A stretch of DNA of 53,090 nt from Methanobrevibacter sp. (GTDB lineage Archaea; Methanobacteriota; Methanobacteria; Methanobacteriales; Methanobacteriaceae): the NCBI GenBank assembly GCA_017652345.1, contig JAGCBE010000528.1:1-53090 (forward strand), given 5' to 3'. Under the pieces are notes generated by a model. That model was not told the DNA's origin. It saw only the letters and a list, made by a program, of their open reading frames with translations, and did no database searches. Shown here in pieces: positions 45,124 through 53,090 of this stretch; positions within the stretch are counted from its first letter, which is position 1; every line of letters begins with the position of its first letter. Position numbers and translations under genes: made by a program.

Positions 45124-46497
45124 TTATCCAAAGCCCGGTATTGCCGTTAATACTGTATTTTGCATAGATTCGTTAATGGCTTCTTCTGTTGCAGGTAAAT
45201 CAGAACCAAATGTAGACCCTTCAAAATGATTTACGATATTTACACCAGAATTTGGAATAACTGGTTTTTCATAATTCTCATCAGAAATCAATGGTTCGTC
45301 AGCCCAAATAATGGAAACATTGTCAGAATCAGAAAATAAATCCATCTTCCTAGGCAAACCGTGTTGTTCCCTCATGGCATTAGCTTGTTCCTCCGTCAGT
45401 TGTCCACTCTTTTGCATTTTATCAATAACAATAGCCCAATGTCTTGGGTCATCTGGTGAATATGGATTTTCACTAAATCTATCCCCAATCCAAGAAGATG
45501 CTTTTTTAAACCATTCCGTTTCACTAATCAATTTTCCAATAGCACCACCAGCTGCCAATGCCGCAATAGCCATTATAACAACACCCAATGCATGGCAACC
45601 AGCAACTAATGCAGGTGAAGCCAATCCGGACATAATACCAGTCGTAGCACCCCCAGCTACCCCGCCTGCCATTTTCCCAACAAACAACCACTTTAGTATT
45701 CCTAATATACCAGACAACGACCTTAGCGTTAATAAAAACCCAAGCAATGATGCAGTAATGCCTATAATCGTTCTTGCAATTTCATTTTCCCCTATCGTGG
45801 TTATAAATGATGTTAACGCCTCAAAGAATGGAATTAAAACAGGTGTCATAAATCCAACTATGTTTGCAGTAGCATTACTAAACGCAACGCCAAGTTCGTT
45901 CATAGCTTGATTTAGTTTATTTAAATCTTCTCCAAACTTAACAGTACCAACTTTCCCCTCTAATCTCTTTTGGTCAGCCAGCCAAGCATCCCTTCCTTGT
46001 ATTAACTTAGAAGCAGTTGCTGGGTCAATCCCCATAATATTCATAAGATAATCAAGGACAGATTCTTTGCTTCTGCCAGCAGAAATCATATTTTTAGAAC
46101 CCTCTGCTAATTCAAGCAAAATTTCATCGGCAGTTTTTCCAAAAGGGCTAATTCCAAATGGGGCTAATTGTGCCGCTAATGCACCCTCTCCCCTTCTTAA
46201 TCCCATAAGCCCAGTATTGATTCTATCAATGGTTTGTTGAAAGCCCTTTGCCCCACTCCCAGCAGAAATAAAAACATTTCTAAGAGATGATAATTTTTCA
46301 ATAGATATTCCGGTTCGGTCAGCCATAAGGCTTAACTCTTTTCCAAAATTAGCCATATCCTTTATCATCTTATTAGCTATAACAAAGGTAAAGACACGCT
46401 TTAATCTTCCAAAAGACCTTTCAAGCCTTGTTATTCCTTGAAACGCCTGCGTACCATTAAACCTTGCAACTATGTTAATACTATTATCCCCAGCCAT
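45124..46497 (-). CDS. Tape measure protein (457 aa)
   Basis: The N-terminal helix (FGRLKRVFTFVIANKMIKDMANFGKELSLMADRTG) and Gly/Ala-rich hydrophobic centre (GGVAGGATTGIMSGLASPALVAGCHALGV-like, near residues 270-310) identify a tape measure. It is short, implying a short tail. Its DNA follows the frameshifted chaperone gene, the usual order. A conserved SxxGAKGF segment also fits the family. Confidence 0.85.
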   Translation of the reverse strand: MAGDNSINIVARFNGTQAFQGITRLERSFGRLKRVFTFVIANKMIKDMANFGKELSLMADRTGISIEKLSSLRNVFISAGSGAKGFQQTIDRINTGLMGLRRGEGALAAQLAPFGISPFGKTADEILLELAEGSKNMISAGRSKESVLDYLMNIMGIDPATASKLIQGRDAWLADQKRLEGKVGTVKFGEDLNKLNQAMNELGVAFSNATANIVGFMTPVLIPFFEALTSFITTIGENEIARTIIGITASLLGFLLTLRSLSGILGILKWLFVGKMAGGVAGGATTGIMSGLASPALVAGCHALGVVIMAIAALAAGGAIGKLISETEWFKKASSWIGDRFSENPYSPDDPRHWAIVIDKMQKSGQLTEEQANAMREQHGLPRKMDLFSDSDNVSIIWADEPLISDENYEKPVIPNSGVNIVNHFEGSTFGSDLPATEEAINESMQNTVLTAIPGFG

Positions 46498-47102
46498 CTA
46501 TTTCCTCTTTTTTCTGTCAAAGATTATATTTTCGTTATGTAATCTTACCAGAATAACCTCATATAAGTCAAACAAATCCTCACTCCCATATATAGTCTGT
46601 ACTTCATATAAAGTAGCCAACTTGCTTCCGACTACAACCCCAATCTGCGGCGATAAGTTAGGATAGCTCATTAAAGAGTTATCAGTTTTTATTTTGTATC
46701 TTTCCCATCGCCTTGTCCTAAAAAACCAACACATAATGTTAGTGCTTCAAGTCGTAACTTGAATAAAGTTGTCCAATCCTCAACAATCCCATCAACATTT
46801 TCTTTTTTTAATTGAACAGAGGTTCCAGTACTATTCATAAACCAACAACAATCTAACAATTCTTGTAACAAAGGCTCTGCCTTCTCATACTCAACATCAG
46901 ATAAAGAAGATAACAAATCTTCCATACCCATAGAACCAATAGCAAGAATGCCACCCTTTTTAGATTTCCCCAAAACAAGCAGAGCTCTTGTTGCCCATTT
47001 ATCCATCTGGAATGCTGGCATTTCAATGATTTTAAACACCTTGCCAGCATCCCGACCTTCTTCAATTTTAATTTCTTTTTCTTTTCTCATATCGCCCTCC
47101 AA
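46498..47102 (-). CDS. Tail assembly chaperone, -1 frameshift product (G-T type)
   Basis: Ribosomes shifting -1 at T TTT TTA (46719-46725) would join 128 residues of the upstream frame to 73 residues of the downstream frame, giving a 201-residue fusion. At the junction VGFL continues as RTRRWERYKIKTD. The position just before the tape measure gene is that of the frameshifted chaperones (G/GT in lambda) of almost all tailed phages. The downstream frame has no good start of its own. Confidence 0.8.
46689..47102 (-). CDS. Tail assembly chaperone, unshifted form (137 aa)
   Basis: The 137-residue in-frame product (RDAGKVFKIIEMPAFQMDKWATRALLVL) is the abundant form. It should bind tape measure and tube during tail assembly. 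The start ATG 47100-47102 has GGAGGGCGAT at its edge; an inner ATG (MRKEKEIKI, five codons on) is also possible. Confidence 0.78.
   Translation of the reverse strand: MEGDMRKEKEIKIEEGRDAGKVFKIIEMPAFQMDKWATRALLVLGKSKKGGILAIGSMGMEDLLSSLSDVEYEKAEPLLQELLDCCWFMNSTGTSVQLKKENVDGIVEDWTTLFKLRLEALTLCVGFLGQGDGKDTK
46719..46725 (-). promoter_or_regulatory. -1 ribosomal frameshift site T TTT TTA
   Basis: The codons are GGT TTT TTA GGA; the heptamer T TTT TTA is the classical slippery sequence (the same as in HIV-1 gag-pol). Shifted reading continues AGG ACA AGG. No pseudoknot was computed. Confidence 0.8.
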
Positions 47103-47112
47103 CCAAGAAAAA

Positions 47113-47547
47113 TTATGTTAATGGTACAGCCGTAATAGACTCAAATCTAAAGGTTGCATCAATTGGTTCTAATACCTTTTCAGCATTCGGTAACATTTTA
47201 TAATTCATCAAAACGCCATTCGCACAAGCATAGGTCATACCAATGCTCGGGACAGTAATGATGATATTGCACCATAAAGCTGTTTTAGATGTTTCCATAG
47301 TCTGCCAGATAAGATTCAATTTTTCAATTGAAGGACTATTTGGCATAAAATGGAAAGTAACCTCTTTTTCAACAGGCGTATAACCTGCCGCCATCTTTCC
47401 ATCTACACCCATTCTTGTTTCCAAAACAGCATACCCATCTTGCGACCAAGCACCATCAGCACTAAATTGTTCAAGCTTTATACCTGCAGGAAATAAATCC
47501 AAAATCAATGTAGCACTGGCATTAGCGGAAGTAATATCTTTTGTCAT
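47113..47547 (-). CDS. Tail tube protein (DUF3277-like)
   Basis: The 144 residues (ASATLILDLFPAGIKLEQFSADGAWSQ, TYACANGVLMNYKMLPNAEKVLEPIDATFRFESI) match the small tube family that accompanies DUF3383 sheaths. It lies immediately after the sheath gene. It polymerises into the inner tube. Confidence 0.85.
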   Translation of the reverse strand: MTKDITSANASATLILDLFPAGIKLEQFSADGAWSQDGYAVLETRMGVDGKMAAGYTPVEKEVTFHFMPNSPSIEKLNLIWQTMETSKTALWCNIIITVPSIGMTYACANGVLMNYKMLPNAEKVLEPIDATFRFESITAVPLT

Positions 47548-47559
47548 TGTTCATTCTCC

Positions 47560-49026
47560 TTATAATAACACCGTTGATGTACCCTGAATCCTCTGGATAG
47601 AACCTCCATCCATATACCAGAAGTTTACAACGGGCGTTCCACGCTCAGCCCGAACCTGTGTTGTCGGGTCAAGAATTTGTAAATACCACCCTTGTGTTTC
47701 CAAAGCACCACTTATATCTAATCCGGCTTCGGATTGTACCTGTGCCTTTTGTGCCTCACTTAAAGAAACACCCTGGCGAATAAACCCAGCATTTACCGCC
47801 GTGTTAATCGTATCCATAGCCGCGGCTCTCAACACTCCATATCCAGATTGATTATATGGCAAAGTATTTGCACTAATCATGGCATTTAACCAAGCATTTT
47901 GTAACCCATCACGAATAAAGACTTGACCATAGTATGTATCTAACCACTTTGCATCCCCAGAAATTTGTCCGTTTTGGAACAATTTAAACTGACTTGAAGC
48001 CGTAGCATAGTTACCATAGAAGTTATATCCGTTAGCCAACAAAACCGGCGCATCCGTCTCACTGTTTACTGTATAAGTCAACCCTGTCTGTTGTTTGAAT
48101 GCCCAAGTCTTACGACCATTTAATTGAGCAGGGTCAATACTAGCACCAACCCCCATAGCCATAGCACCCAATTCTTTTGTATTATATAGACAACACACAC
48201 CATAATAATCAGAAACCTGATATGCCAAACACGCTTGATTGTTTGGGGTCAATCCAGCCGTTGTTTTATCAACTAGCGCATACATAAACCGAACCCCTTG
48301 GTCATTACACCATCCAGCCAATTCTAGTGCTTCGGTAGAGGTTTCATCCCATACTGGCATAAATGACCAGAAATTGCTATTACTATTCACAGCCCCAGTC
48401 ATTGTTTGCATTAATGTAGCCGCAGCAGTTCCTTGTGATAATGTACCATTATCTAATCCCAAAGCACCAGCACTTGCACCAGTACCAAATTCAAGTGTAC
48501 TTGTAGTTCCAGTAGAAGGTGAAGTAATTACAAAAGCCTTAAACTGTGAATCCCAAGTACAAGTTGTACCAGTCGCCTCTGTTGCTAAAGCAGTTTCAAG
48601 AACACTTGCAACACCGCTATAACTTGTTTCTGCAGAAAAATCCAACCCAGTAATTTCTTCTGTCGTTCCATCTATTTTAATACTAAAAGAACCAGAGGTT
48701 ATAGTTTTTAAATCATCCAAAGATGATGGTGTTACGCCACGCAAAAACGCATTTGTTGCACTACTTGCATAACGATAAAACCATAACACATCGGGTTTTT
48801 TAGAAGAATTACTATCAGCGGTAAAATAATTACCAGCCAACTTATATTCCGTTGATGCCGTTCCAAAATACTCTCCAACAGCTTTTTGACTATAAAAAGG
48901 TACGGCAGTTGCTGTGGGAAGGTTCGTATTCTTTGTCAAAAACGTTCCAACAAAGGATAACCCGGATAATCCGCCACCAATAACCCGTGGCGTAATATCT
49001 ACTAATTGACTTGCAGGAATTGTCAT
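47560..49026 (-). CDS. Contractile tail sheath (DUF3383 family)
   Basis: The 488-residue protein has DUF3383 features: LVDITPRVIGGGLSGLSFVGTFLTKN, PFYSQKAVGEYFGTASTEYKLAGNYF, FYRYASSATNAFLRG, and a conserved C-terminus with ERGTPVVNFWYMDGGSIQRI. Sheath plus separate tube define a contractile tail. It follows the neck terminator gene. Confidence 0.9.
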   Translation of the reverse strand: MTIPASQLVDITPRVIGGGLSGLSFVGTFLTKNTNLPTATAVPFYSQKAVGEYFGTASTEYKLAGNYFTADSNSSKKPDVLWFYRYASSATNAFLRGVTPSSLDDLKTITSGSFSIKIDGTTEEITGLDFSAETSYSGVASVLETALATEATGTTCTWDSQFKAFVITSPSTGTTSTLEFGTGASAGALGLDNGTLSQGTAAATLMQTMTGAVNSNSNFWSFMPVWDETSTEALELAGWCNDQGVRFMYALVDKTTAGLTPNNQACLAYQVSDYYGVCCLYNTKELGAMAMGVGASIDPAQLNGRKTWAFKQQTGLTYTVNSETDAPVLLANGYNFYGNYATASSQFKLFQNGQISGDAKWLDTYYGQVFIRDGLQNAWLNAMISANTLPYNQSGYGVLRAAAMDTINTAVNAGFIRQGVSLSEAQKAQVQSEAGLDISGALETQGWYLQILDPTTQVRAERGTPVVNFWYMDGGSIQRIQGTSTVLL

Positions 49027-49029
49027 TTT

Positions 49030-49539
49030 TTAACTCTCCGTTTCAAATATATTTAGTTCTGCCGTGTTAAACACTTCTTGACTAACGCTAACGGCATCAC
49101 GATAATCAATTTCCAAACTGACCATCCATCGTTCTACATATTCATCTTCTCCACTTACCCCAGTCAAATTCCTTGCATCATCACAAGCAATCGGCTGAAA
49201 TCCATAAGGCTTGAAGAACTCGCATAAGAACTCTGTTCTTGATATATTTATTATATCACTTGCACGGTCAAATGCAAAATTCCCATAAAAATCTATTTGT
49301 ATAGTTAATCTAAAATCTTGATAGCTAGTTACCATCCCATTCTCAGATGTGCTACTATTTACAACAATAGGCGTACCAGTTCTCATTGGATTCAATACAG
49401 TAAATACTATATAGTTATTGTCTTGTGGTAATTCTACTTTATTACCATAGCCAGCAAAAATGTTGTTGGCTGGACAATCCGAGTATTGTAGAAGCATATC
49501 CCTAACTGCTTTTTGTATGTTTTGTTTAAGAGTCGCCAC
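49030..49539 (-). CDS. Neck/tail terminator protein (LIC_12616-like)
   Basis: The 169 residues show an alpha/beta fold (NIQKAVRDMLLQYSDCPANNIFAGYGNKVELP, YQDFRLTIQIDFYGN) matching the LIC_12616 neck family. It lies between the head-closure and sheath genes and should cap the tail tube. Confidence 0.75.
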   Translation of the reverse strand: MATLKQNIQKAVRDMLLQYSDCPANNIFAGYGNKVELPQDNNYIVFTVLNPMRTGTPIVVNSSTSENGMVTSYQDFRLTIQIDFYGNFAFDRASDIINISRTEFLCEFFKPYGFQPIACDDARNLTGVSGEDEYVERWMVSLEIDYRDAVSVSQEVFNTAELNIFETES

Positions 49540-49921
49540 CTTGTCCTCCTAACTGTAAAACACCTATAAAATGGTTCCAGCCACAAGTAGCATACCAATC
49601 TTCTTTCATACCCATTACATAATATGTATCCCCATTATAGGTTACAATATCCCCAGACTTTGCTAACGGTCTATTTATCCCAGAAACATCCGTACTAACC
49701 CAAAATGAACGGTATATACTAGATTGATTATAATTATTGATAAATTTTATATCCTCTGAAGAAAGGGGTTGTACATCGGCTAAAACCGTTATACTAGAGC
49801 TAGGGCTCACAGACCTCTCCCCATATTCATTTACCGTATAAGTTCCCCTTTTTGTAATTGTAATTGGTTGAAATGGGTTTACGGCATTTATAGCAGAGCT
49901 TACAATATCATGCAGGTTCAT
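49526..49921 (-). CDS. Head-closure/neck protein (131 aa)
   Basis: The beta-rich protein contains ITKRGTYTVNEYGERSVSPSSSITVLADVQPLS and SGDIVTYNGDTYYVMGMKEDW. This is a head-closure-type barrel pattern. It overlaps both neighbours by 14 bases. Confidence 0.65.
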   Translation of the reverse strand: MNLHDIVSSAINAVNPFQPITITKRGTYTVNEYGERSVSPSSSITVLADVQPLSSEDIKFINNYNQSSIYRSFWVSTDVSGINRPLAKSGDIVTYNGDTYYVMGMKEDWYATCGWNHFIGVLQLGGQGGDS

Positions 49922-50450
49922 AGGCAGCCCCGTTCAGTTTAATTTCAATGAAATCTTCACTCATATTTCCACTATCCACCAATGGATTGTTAAAACCTTT
50001 TGCCATGACAGTAGCAGGTGCGTTTGGTGGTTCTGCCCATGCCTTTACCGTATCACTTATATGTCCCCTTATTAAAGTACCAAGCGACCCAAATGTATCT
50101 TTTGCATCCATTGTTATAGGCAAATCATCTTGAACATATCTTACCCATTTTTTATGAAATTTATCAAATGTATATCTCATAAAAGGACGAGGGGGTGTAT
50201 GCCCACCACCATATTCGTTAAATTCTGCAACTTGTCTAGCCGTAACCGCCTTTCTACGACCAAATTTCCTAGGTTGCCCGTATGGGTGTTTTGGGTCTAC
50301 CGAATTAGGCATAGCTACATTTGAATAAAATGGCTCATCAACGGCTTCGTATACTTTATCATCAAAATATCCGACTTCAACAGACGCTTTCTGCTTGCAT
50401 AATTCCTTATACATTTCCAAGTCATCTATCTTTATGTTCATTGTTAACAT
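49908..50450 (-). CDS. Head-tail joining/morphogenesis protein (180 aa)
   Basis: The protein reads VEVGYFDDKVYEAVDEPFYSNVAMPN, GRRKAVTARQVAEFNEYGG and PPRPFMRYTFDKF. The motif NEYG...PPRPF(M/L)R is known from Mu-gpG/HK97 gp10-like connector proteins. Start ATG 50448-50450 follows AGGAGGAATAA. Confidence 0.75.
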   Translation of the reverse strand: MLTMNIKIDDLEMYKELCKQKASVEVGYFDDKVYEAVDEPFYSNVAMPNSVDPKHPYGQPRKFGRRKAVTARQVAEFNEYGGGHTPPRPFMRYTFDKFHKKWVRYVQDDLPITMDAKDTFGSLGTLIRGHISDTVKAWAEPPNAPATVMAKGFNNPLVDSGNMSEDFIEIKLNGAAYEPA

Positions 50451-50459
50451 TTATTCCTC

Positions 50460-50834
50460 CTACGGAACATAATAGCCAGATAGATATTTTGCCGCCAACT
50501 GCCAGAATAAAATCCCGTATTGTGTTTGTCCAAACCATCCTGCACCAAGTTTATCAATACTTGCTGTTGAATAATTTACACCAACACTTCCTTCGTGGGC
50601 ACCAGCAATAGTTCCCATATTACCAGCACCACGTTTTTGTAAAAACAAAATGTGAGCTGTCAATAGATACAACATCTTTTTTCTATTACATTCACATTTT
50701 ATAACAGAATGAGAGGTGTTATTAACTATACCTTCGGCAAACCAAAAAGCTGTCGTTGCTTGCTGTTCCGAGATATTTAAATCAGGGAACATAGCAGCAA
50801 ATTCACGGTATGAGAAAACAACACTCTCTATCAT
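50460..50834 (-). CDS. DUF4054 head-tail connector
   Basis: The 124 residues match DUF4054: FSYREFAAMFPDLNISEQQATTAFWFAE, MLYLLTAHILFLQKRGAG, VNYSTASIDKLGAGWFGQTQYGILFWQLAAKY. It is the adaptor ring below the portal in this phage group. Confidence 0.85.
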   Translation of the reverse strand: MIESVVFSYREFAAMFPDLNISEQQATTAFWFAEGIVNNTSHSVIKCECNRKKMLYLLTAHILFLQKRGAGNMGTIAGAHEGSVGVNYSTASIDKLGAGWFGQTQYGILFWQLAAKYLSGYYVP

Positions 50835-50837
50835 TCC

Positions 50838-51296
50838 TTAGCCTTTCTTTTGTGTCTGTCCGCCCTTCGTTGGGTCGGCTTGTTCAAAACCCAAGTGTTT
50901 TTCGGACATTTCTTTGGCTTTTGCAACCGTAGAATCATGGTCATCCTTGGCAAAGATTGTTCCATTGACAATAAAGTCAAATTTCCCATATCTTTCCAAA
51001 ATTTCTTCCCATTGTTTGCGGGTAACGGCTGTTAAGCCATATTTACCAGCAGGAAGATAGCCGATGCCCTTTTGAGCAGATACGATATGTGACATCGGGG
51101 CACCTTCTAAAAGAATTTCGCCATCCGAAAGGATTAAACGCTGTCCCATAGGAATACCGCAGGCAACGGTAACCATATCTATACCTGCGGACTCCTTCTT
51201 AACAGCTTCGGCTTTTTCTTCATTTTTAGAAGCATCAGCCTTTTTATCTAATTCTTCTGTCACAATTTTTTCTTTTGTCTTTTTAATTTTAACCAT
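50838..51296 (-). CDS. Head-region hypothetical protein (152 aa)
   Basis: The start is MVKIKKTKEK (ATG 51294-51296), seven bases after GGAGGG. After a Lys/Glu-rich helical N-terminus comes a compact beta domain (CGIPMGQRLILSDGEILLEGAPMSHIVSAQKG). It sits between capsid and connector genes. Possibly a head decoration or completion protein. Confidence 0.6.
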   Translation of the reverse strand: MVKIKKTKEKIVTEELDKKADASKNEEKAEAVKKESAGIDMVTVACGIPMGQRLILSDGEILLEGAPMSHIVSAQKGIGYLPAGKYGLTAVTRKQWEEILERYGKFDFIVNGTIFAKDDHDSTVAKAKEMSEKHLGFEQADPTKGGQTQKKG

Positions 51297-51324
51297 GTTA
51301 TTACCCTCCATTTCCTTAGTTAAA

Positions 51325-52317
51325 TTAAATACCTGTCATTGTTGACACAAATACTGGACGATAGATAACCGTTCCCCAGACACCAGCCATGAATTTTTGG
51401 CGGAAGCTGGATAAGAACGGAACAATACGACCAGCAATCATTTTTTCGCTATAAGCACATTCGCCAGTGCGTTGACCAGCCACTTCGACAGCAATCAATT
51501 GAATCTTTTTGGTTGTGTCATCGTATTCAGGGGCAACCACCACTTCCAAATTCGGGAAGTTACGCTTAATTAAAGCTAACACAGGTTCTGTTCCAAAAGC
51601 GTTCAATTTGTTCAATTGAGCATTGGAAGAAGGACCAACCACTAATTTATAGCGTGTTTGTTGGTCAACCAATCCACCAGAACGAGCAGCCATATCTGAC
51701 ATCAAAGCCACGATATCGTTGTAGATTTCTGTTCCAGTTTTTGTGGGCCATGTAGCTGTACCAGCAGCACCATTAGCAGCCACGATAGCAGCAGGCAAGT
51801 TTGGTTGGTTCAAGATACCATAGTTTTCCAAACCAGCAACCCCGTTGAAATAGAAACGGTTTGTATCAATGGCAATATTATGAGCTGCAGCATTTTGTTT
51901 GTCAGCAACCAAGTTAATACGAGCACGAGCTGATTCAGCTTCTTCTTGGTCCCCGTATGTAATTGTGGTTTCAAACAAATAGTTTTCACGCACAGGGAAG
52001 TTATAGTTCACATCAGATTTACCATTATCAGCATAGTCGCCATAAGGTTGTGTGTAACCAGTATTTTCCAATGTACGGAATTTACGAGTTGTATCTGCAC
52101 GAGAACCGACCTTCACTTCATCAAAGATTTCAGTAGCGGCACGTTTTTGTGTCAGAATCTCAATTGCTTTATTGTCAAAATATGTTAACAATTCAGCAGG
52201 AATTTGTGTATTAGCTGTGGTGATTAAATCAGCATCCATAACCATTGAAGCACGGTCAGCCAATTTTTTGTATCCACTTAAGTCAATACCATATTGTTTA
52301 CAAGTATTCAAATCCAT
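51325..52317 (-). CDS. Major capsid protein (DUF2184-like)
   Basis: The 330 residues match DUF2184-type capsids: PAELLTYFDNKAIEILTQKRAATEIFDEVKVG, then DYADNGKSDVNYNFPVRENYLFETTITYGDQEEA and NRFYFNGVAGLENYGILNQPNL. It forms the HK97-fold shell. It follows the cement gene and shows the least AT-biased codon use in the window, typical of a highly expressed protein. Confidence 0.88.
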   Translation of the reverse strand: MDLNTCKQYGIDLSGYKKLADRASMVMDADLITTANTQIPAELLTYFDNKAIEILTQKRAATEIFDEVKVGSRADTTRKFRTLENTGYTQPYGDYADNGKSDVNYNFPVRENYLFETTITYGDQEEAESARARINLVADKQNAAAHNIAIDTNRFYFNGVAGLENYGILNQPNLPAAIVAANGAAGTATWPTKTGTEIYNDIVALMSDMAARSGGLVDQQTRYKLVVGPSSNAQLNKLNAFGTEPVLALIKRNFPNLEVVVAPEYDDTTKKIQLIAVEVAGQRTGECAYSEKMIAGRIVPFLSSFRQKFMAGVWGTVIYRPVFVSTMTGI

Positions 52318-52331
52318 AACTTACCTCCTTA

Positions 52332-52856
52332 TTAAGAAGCCATTGTATAGCTAATAACTGCACCAACATTGGAAGCAATCACGATTGAACCAGTTGCAGA
52401 AGCAGCATTGTTTGCCAAAGAAACAATTACCCAATCCGTTTCTGTAGAACTTGCAACAGACCCACCAGCAGCACCAGCTTTGATTTCACCAGTTGAGTTG
52501 TTCACAAATAATTTTTGTCCAACAGCAGCGGCATTGGTAACCTTCACAAACATATCACCCCAAGTAACAACCTGAGCTGTGCGTCCTTCGGGAATTTGTA
52601 AAGAACCTTCCGATTTAATGTTGTATGCAGGAACATCCAAAACACGTTGGACAATACCAACGGGTTTTCCAGTTCCAGCTTTAGAACAAGTAGATACACC
52701 ATTTTGGTCATCTACCCAAACGAAGTCACCAGTATAAATGGTAGCCCCAGTAGCAACACGAGGAGTCGTCGGTGTGTAATGAGGAACTTGACCATTCGCC
52801 AAATCACCGGGAAGCCCATACGTGTTTACACGATTTACAGTACTTTGAAAAGTCAT
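52332..52856 (-). CDS. Structural cement/decoration protein (174 aa)
   Basis: A beta-rich protein with GLPGDLANGQVPHYTPTTPRV, YTGDFVWVDDQNGVSTCSKAG and KPVGIVQRVLDVPAYN. This is the pattern of Gp24/DUF2190-like cement proteins, placed between protease and capsid genes as usual. Confidence 0.75.
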   Translation of the reverse strand: MTFQSTVNRVNTYGLPGDLANGQVPHYTPTTPRVATGATIYTGDFVWVDDQNGVSTCSKAGTGKPVGIVQRVLDVPAYNIKSEGSLQIPEGRTAQVVTWGDMFVKVTNAAAVGQKLFVNNSTGEIKAGAAGGSVASSTETDWVIVSLANNAASATGSIVIASNVGAVISYTMAS

Positions 52857-52870
52857 TCTTTTCTCCTTTT

Positions 52871-53090
52871 TTATGCTAAACGAATGTCTTTAAAACATTC
52901 CTTGTCATTACTTCCACTAACGGGGGAAGCATCCATAGCTAACTTCCCTTTACCAGCCTGTAAACCAGCAAAAGCATCTTTAAAGTTAGCAATCTCGTCA
53001 CAGTTCATACCTGCTTCTTTGCAAGCGAACTTGTAAATATCTTCGGCAGAATCAAAAGCAAAAATGTCCACATCACCAACGATAGAACGG
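52871..53090 (-). CDS. C-terminal part of a prohead protease-like protein (cut at window edge)
   Basis: An open frame enters from the right edge (R-SIVGDVDIFAFDSAEDIYKFACKEAG) and ends at 52871 after 72 residues. A start at the internal GTG would give an implausibly short gene. Position just before cement and capsid genes, plus an acidic C-terminus, suggest a DUF2213-type prohead protease/scaffold fusion. Most of it lies outside. Confidence 0.5.
   Translation of the reverse strand, partial: RSIVGDVDIFAFDSAEDIYKFACKEAGMNCDEIANFKDAFAGLQAGKGKLAMDASPVSGSNDKECFKDIRLA

Noticed and set aside
45311..45910. Long plus-strand open frame opposite the tape measure gene
   Set aside because: It is the antisense of an Ala/Gly-rich coding region and has no ribosome site or recognisable domain. 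Other long plus-strand frames (for example 11151-11624 and 4810-5217) fail for the same reason.
1..53090. Possibility that the window is a complete circularly permuted genome
   Set aside because: Joining the ends does not restore the cut prohead-protease gene: the leftmost gene would end after five more codons in a different frame, and most of the protease would still be missing.
1..53090. tRNA or rRNA genes
   Set aside because: No cloverleaf with a T-loop consensus or rRNA segment was noticed on either strand by eye; a covariance search was not possible.

Overview
The window is a 53-kb, AT-rich piece of a contractile-tailed (myovirus-type) bacteriophage genome. Every protein-coding gene lies on the minus strand, so transcription runs from right (53090) to left (1). 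Genes are packed with 4-nt ATGA overlaps and strong GGAGG ribosome sites. Consensus sigma70-type promoters (TTGAnn-17-TATAAT) fill the few gaps. No rRNA, tRNA, CRISPR array, integrase or insertion sequence was seen. A GapR/DUF2312-type gene suggests an alphaproteobacterial host. The low GC and phage style would fit an uncultured, possibly gut-dwelling alphaproteobacterium, but that is inference. Both edges cut a gene, so this is not a complete genome.

Layout in transcription order. 53.1-47.1 kb: prohead-protease-like 3' end, structural cement protein, major capsid protein, head-tail connectors, DUF3383-type sheath and tail tube. 47.1-38.5 kb: tail assembly chaperone with a -1 frameshift site, short tape measure, baseplate hub, Gp138-type spike, gp25-like wedge, baseplate J, a DUF2612-type fusion and a tail fibre. 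38.5-35.7 kb: a tiny NrdD glycyl-radical-type gene split by a group I intron carrying a LAGLIDADG endonuclease gene, then holin-like membrane proteins, a GH24 lysozyme and a nested spanin pair. 35.6-28.6 kb: fibre genes, including a 1405-residue repeat-rich fibre. 28.6-28.2 kb: an intergenic hub with a leftward terminator, a putative rightward small RNA and the early promoter. 28.2-18.1 kb: replication and recombination (replisome organizer, primase, DnaB-type helicase, RusA, annealing protein, YqaJ exonuclease, GapR, SSB-like, NinB-like/DUF968 nuclease), an SPFH lipoprotein and an XRE regulator. 18.1-10.6 kb: a T4 endonuclease V homologue and many small orphan genes. 10.5-2.5 kb: ferritin-like protein, DUF1073 portal with an ADP-ribosyltransferase-like domain in the -1 frame, ParB-like / DNA methylase / TAGT-type glycosyltransferase genes, and small and large terminase. 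The large terminase carries an intein whose centre encodes an HNH endonuclease in another frame. 2.4-0 kb: a winged-helix protein behind an elaborate leader, then small accessory genes.

The most notable points are: (1) the HNH gene overprinted out of frame inside the TerL intein; (2) a nearly complete group I intron core at the glycyl-radical glycine codon of a 55-residue NrdD-type gene; (3) a T7 slippery site that would fuse portal to an ADP-ribosyltransferase; (4) five early leaders sharing promoter, 5'-terminal hairpin and an AGTGATAA box, with the antisense of that box in the linker of the only predicted rightward RNA; (5) a mutually exclusive hairpin leader or iteron array at 2.44-2.53 kb. 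These are readings of raw sequence and none has been tested computationally.
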